A stretch of 7,885 nucleotides of DNA from Nitrosomonadaceae bacterium (lineage in GTDB: Bacteria; Pseudomonadota; Gammaproteobacteria; Burkholderiales; Nitrosomonadaceae), in contig CANIWY010000045.1 in the NCBI GenBank assembly GCA_947471695.1, positions 1-7,885 of the forward strand, written 5' to 3'. Positions 6,553 through 7,885 of the stretch are shown here, in pieces. Under the pieces are notes generated by a model. It was not told where the DNA came from and did no database searches. It worked only from the letters and a program-made list of their open reading frames with translations. A program made the position numbers and the translations under genes. How positions within the stretch are numbered: position 1 is the stretch's first letter; each line of letters begins with the position of its first letter.

Positions 6553-7467
6553 CTATGCCGTCTGTGGCAGAGCATCGCGTAAACGCATGGAAGGCTGCCA
6601 GTCTGGCAATGCTTTCGTCAGTGGGGCGATATCACATACCCAGTTCGGGTGCTGTAGCTCCCTGACTTTTCCAGGCGTCAGCATCGGCGAGTAGTGCAGC
6701 AGTCGCGCCAAGTACAAATTAATATTAGCAGTCATCGAAACCAGTGACCCCGGCAAAAAGAAACACCGTACCGGCCTCTTCCACACATCCTGTGCAATGG
6801 CCGCTACAGATTGACCGTTATACCCCCCCGGCATCCCATCATCAAGCTCATAGATGCCGTGTATAGGAACTCTGGTGCCAAGCCAGCAGAGGATCGCTGC
6901 GACTAAGTCATTAACGTGTAACAAGCCAAAACGCATGTCAGATCCTCCTACCATGGGCAAGACACCACGCTGAGTTGCCCTGAAGAGTGGGCTCATCTCC
7001 TTATCCCCAGGTCCATAGACCGCGGTCGGGCGAAAAACTGCACACGGCATAATACCTGAGTGGTCTGCCACGATCTGCTCTGCCAGATGCTTGCTGGTTG
7101 CATACCAGGAGAGATCCGGCTGCCTGGCTGCAAGTGAGGATATGAGAAGAAATCGAGGGGCTGAGTCCTGCTCTGTCGAGGCCTTCACAAGATTGGCGGT
7201 TCCCTCTGCGTTGGTGTGGGTGAATTCATCGAGAGAGCTTCCCCGAACCTGACCAGCACAATGCACAACGGCCGAAACACCTCGTACCAAATTCTGTAAT
7301 GCGACTGGATCGTTCAGATCACCCTGAATCCATGTGATTGGTCCGCCACCAGTTTGTGGGCGACGGGTTAAAGCTCGCACCTTCCAGCCATCTCTGACTA
7401 AGGATTGCAGCAATACACCACCAATAAACCCGGTAGCACCAGTGACTGCTACCGACAGTCCAGTCAT
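6553..7467 (-). CDS. cerR: NAD(P)-dependent epimerase/dehydratase-family reductase, probable ceramide reductase (CerR-like)
   Basis: Extended short-chain dehydrogenase of 304 residues. The nucleotide site is TGATGFIG (9-16). TRR (34-36) after the second strand suggests NADP. D50 in QGDLND contacts the adenine in relatives. The catalytic set is S111, Y122 and K126 (ISSLAA, then WYATSK), and RPTAVYGPGD (147-156) is typical of the family. By position between acyl ligase and ACP genes upstream of spt, it matches the reductase of the bacterial sphingolipid cluster, which reduces the 3-keto group of the long-chain base or of oxidised ceramide. The protein begins directly with the Rossmann strand and shows no signal peptide. 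A moderately hydrophobic stretch near 235-255 may touch the membrane. The start lies 7 bases after the acyl ligase stop. Other epimerase functions remain possible on sequence alone. Confidence 0.85.
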   Translation of the reverse strand: MTGLSVAVTGATGFIGGVLLQSLVRDGWKVRALTRRPQTGGGPITWIQGDLNDPVALQNLVRGVSAVVHCAGQVRGSSLDEFTHTNAEGTANLVKASTEQDSAPRFLLISSLAARQPDLSWYATSKHLAEQIVADHSGIMPCAVFRPTAVYGPGDKEMSPLFRATQRGVLPMVGGSDMRFGLLHVNDLVAAILCWLGTRVPIHGIYELDDGMPGGYNGQSVAAIAQDVWKRPVRCFFLPGSLVSMTANINLYLARLLHYSPMLTPGKVRELQHPNWVCDIAPLTKALPDWQPSMRLRDALPQTA

Positions 7468-7474
7468 ATACTGA

Positions 7475-7885
7475 CTACTTATCTCCGGACTCGACTGATA
7501 GCTGATGATCTGTCAGGTTTGTCCGTTGTATGAAGCCCTGGCGTGCGGCAGATCGAGACAGCTTCCCGGAAGAAGTACGCGGCAGAGTGTGCGGCGGGAC
7601 TAACTCCACCAGACAGTTAACGCCAAATGCCATATACACCATCCGTTGTAGCCGGTTAATAAGAGACTGACGATCCTGTACTGAGGTCAGACGACATTCT
7701 ATAACCAGTACGATTGTGGTCGAGTCATTAGCATCTGTTACCCCAAAGGCGGAGGTCTCTCGGGCTCTGACCTCGGGCTGCTGCTCAGCGAGCTCTTCTA
7801 TATCCTGAGCCCGTATATTACGACCATTGACAATGATGACATCGATGCGGCGTCCAGTAACAAAAAGGTCCCCTTCAAACAGAAA
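7475..7885 (-). CDS. aasR: Fatty acyl-ACP synthetase / acyl-AMP ligase, C-terminal 136 residues (5' part beyond window)
   Basis: Translating the - strand from 7885 gives an open frame of 136 codons ending in TAG at 7475-7477. It is the mobile C-terminal domain of an adenylate-forming enzyme. The A8 hinge segment DLFVTGRRIDVIIV is followed by NGRNIRAQDIEELAE, close to the NGRN-x-x-x-QD pattern of fatty acyl-AMP ligases. The conserved A10 lysine is in LPRTSSGK (fragment residues 101-108). Such enzymes activate a fatty acid as acyl-AMP and pass it to a thiol, here most likely the phosphopantetheine of the ACP two genes downstream. The adenylation core and start lie outside the window, so substrate chain length cannot be judged. 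It ends 7 bases before the reductase start, which indicates an operon. The family call is firm; the sphingolipid role follows from context. Confidence 0.87.
   Translation of the reverse strand, partial: FLFEGDLFVTGRRIDVIIVNGRNIRAQDIEELAEQQPEVRARETSAFGVTDANDSTTIVLVIECRLTSVQDRQSLINRLQRMVYMAFGVNCLVELVPPHTLPRTSSGKLSRSAARQGFIQRTNLTDHQLSVESGDK

Overview
The window comes from a Gram-negative bacterium, most likely a gammaproteobacterium. It encodes a Lol outer-membrane lipoprotein release system. It also has the short AlkA-like glycosylase and DUF2062 types common in that class. By eye the G+C content is near one half. The genus cannot be fixed from sequence alone. Coding density is very high, and the longest stretch without a gene is about 160 bases (4922-5081). 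I see no RNA genes, insertion sequences, CRISPR arrays or broken genes.

Layout. Positions 2-1847 (+ strand) hold the 3' part of a LolC/LolE-type permease gene overlapping a complete lolD. Together they form the inner-membrane ABC machine that passes lipoproteins to LolA. From 1887 to the end everything is on the - strand and convergent with lolCD. Reading in the direction of transcription, from the right edge leftward, the order is: the C-terminal part of an adenylate-forming fatty acyl ligase (7475-7885), an NAD(P)-dependent reductase/epimerase (6553-7467), an acyl carrier protein (6269-6523), a serine palmitoyltransferase (5082-6269), a type I ABC exporter (3206-4921), a DUF2062 membrane protein (2514-3071) and an AlkA-type DNA glycosylase (1887-2504).

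The centre of interest is 3206-7885. Acyl-ACP synthetase, ceramide reductase, ACP and serine palmitoyltransferase match, in content and order, the bacterial sphingolipid (ceramide) cluster known from Caulobacter and relatives. The ligase would load a fatty acid onto the dedicated ACP. Spt would condense the acyl-ACP with serine to 3-ketosphinganine. A ceramide synthase, not in this window, would add the second acyl chain, and the reductase would reduce the 3-keto group. The four genes are tightly packed (gaps of 7 and 29 bases, then a TAATG stop/start overlap), which points to one operon. The ABC exporter follows after 160 bases on the same strand and is a good candidate for flipping the lipid product or intermediate across the inner membrane. 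That role is inferred from position only.

The DUF2062 and glycosylase genes appear to form a separate small unit, probably with its own promoter, lying between the lipid genes and lolCD.
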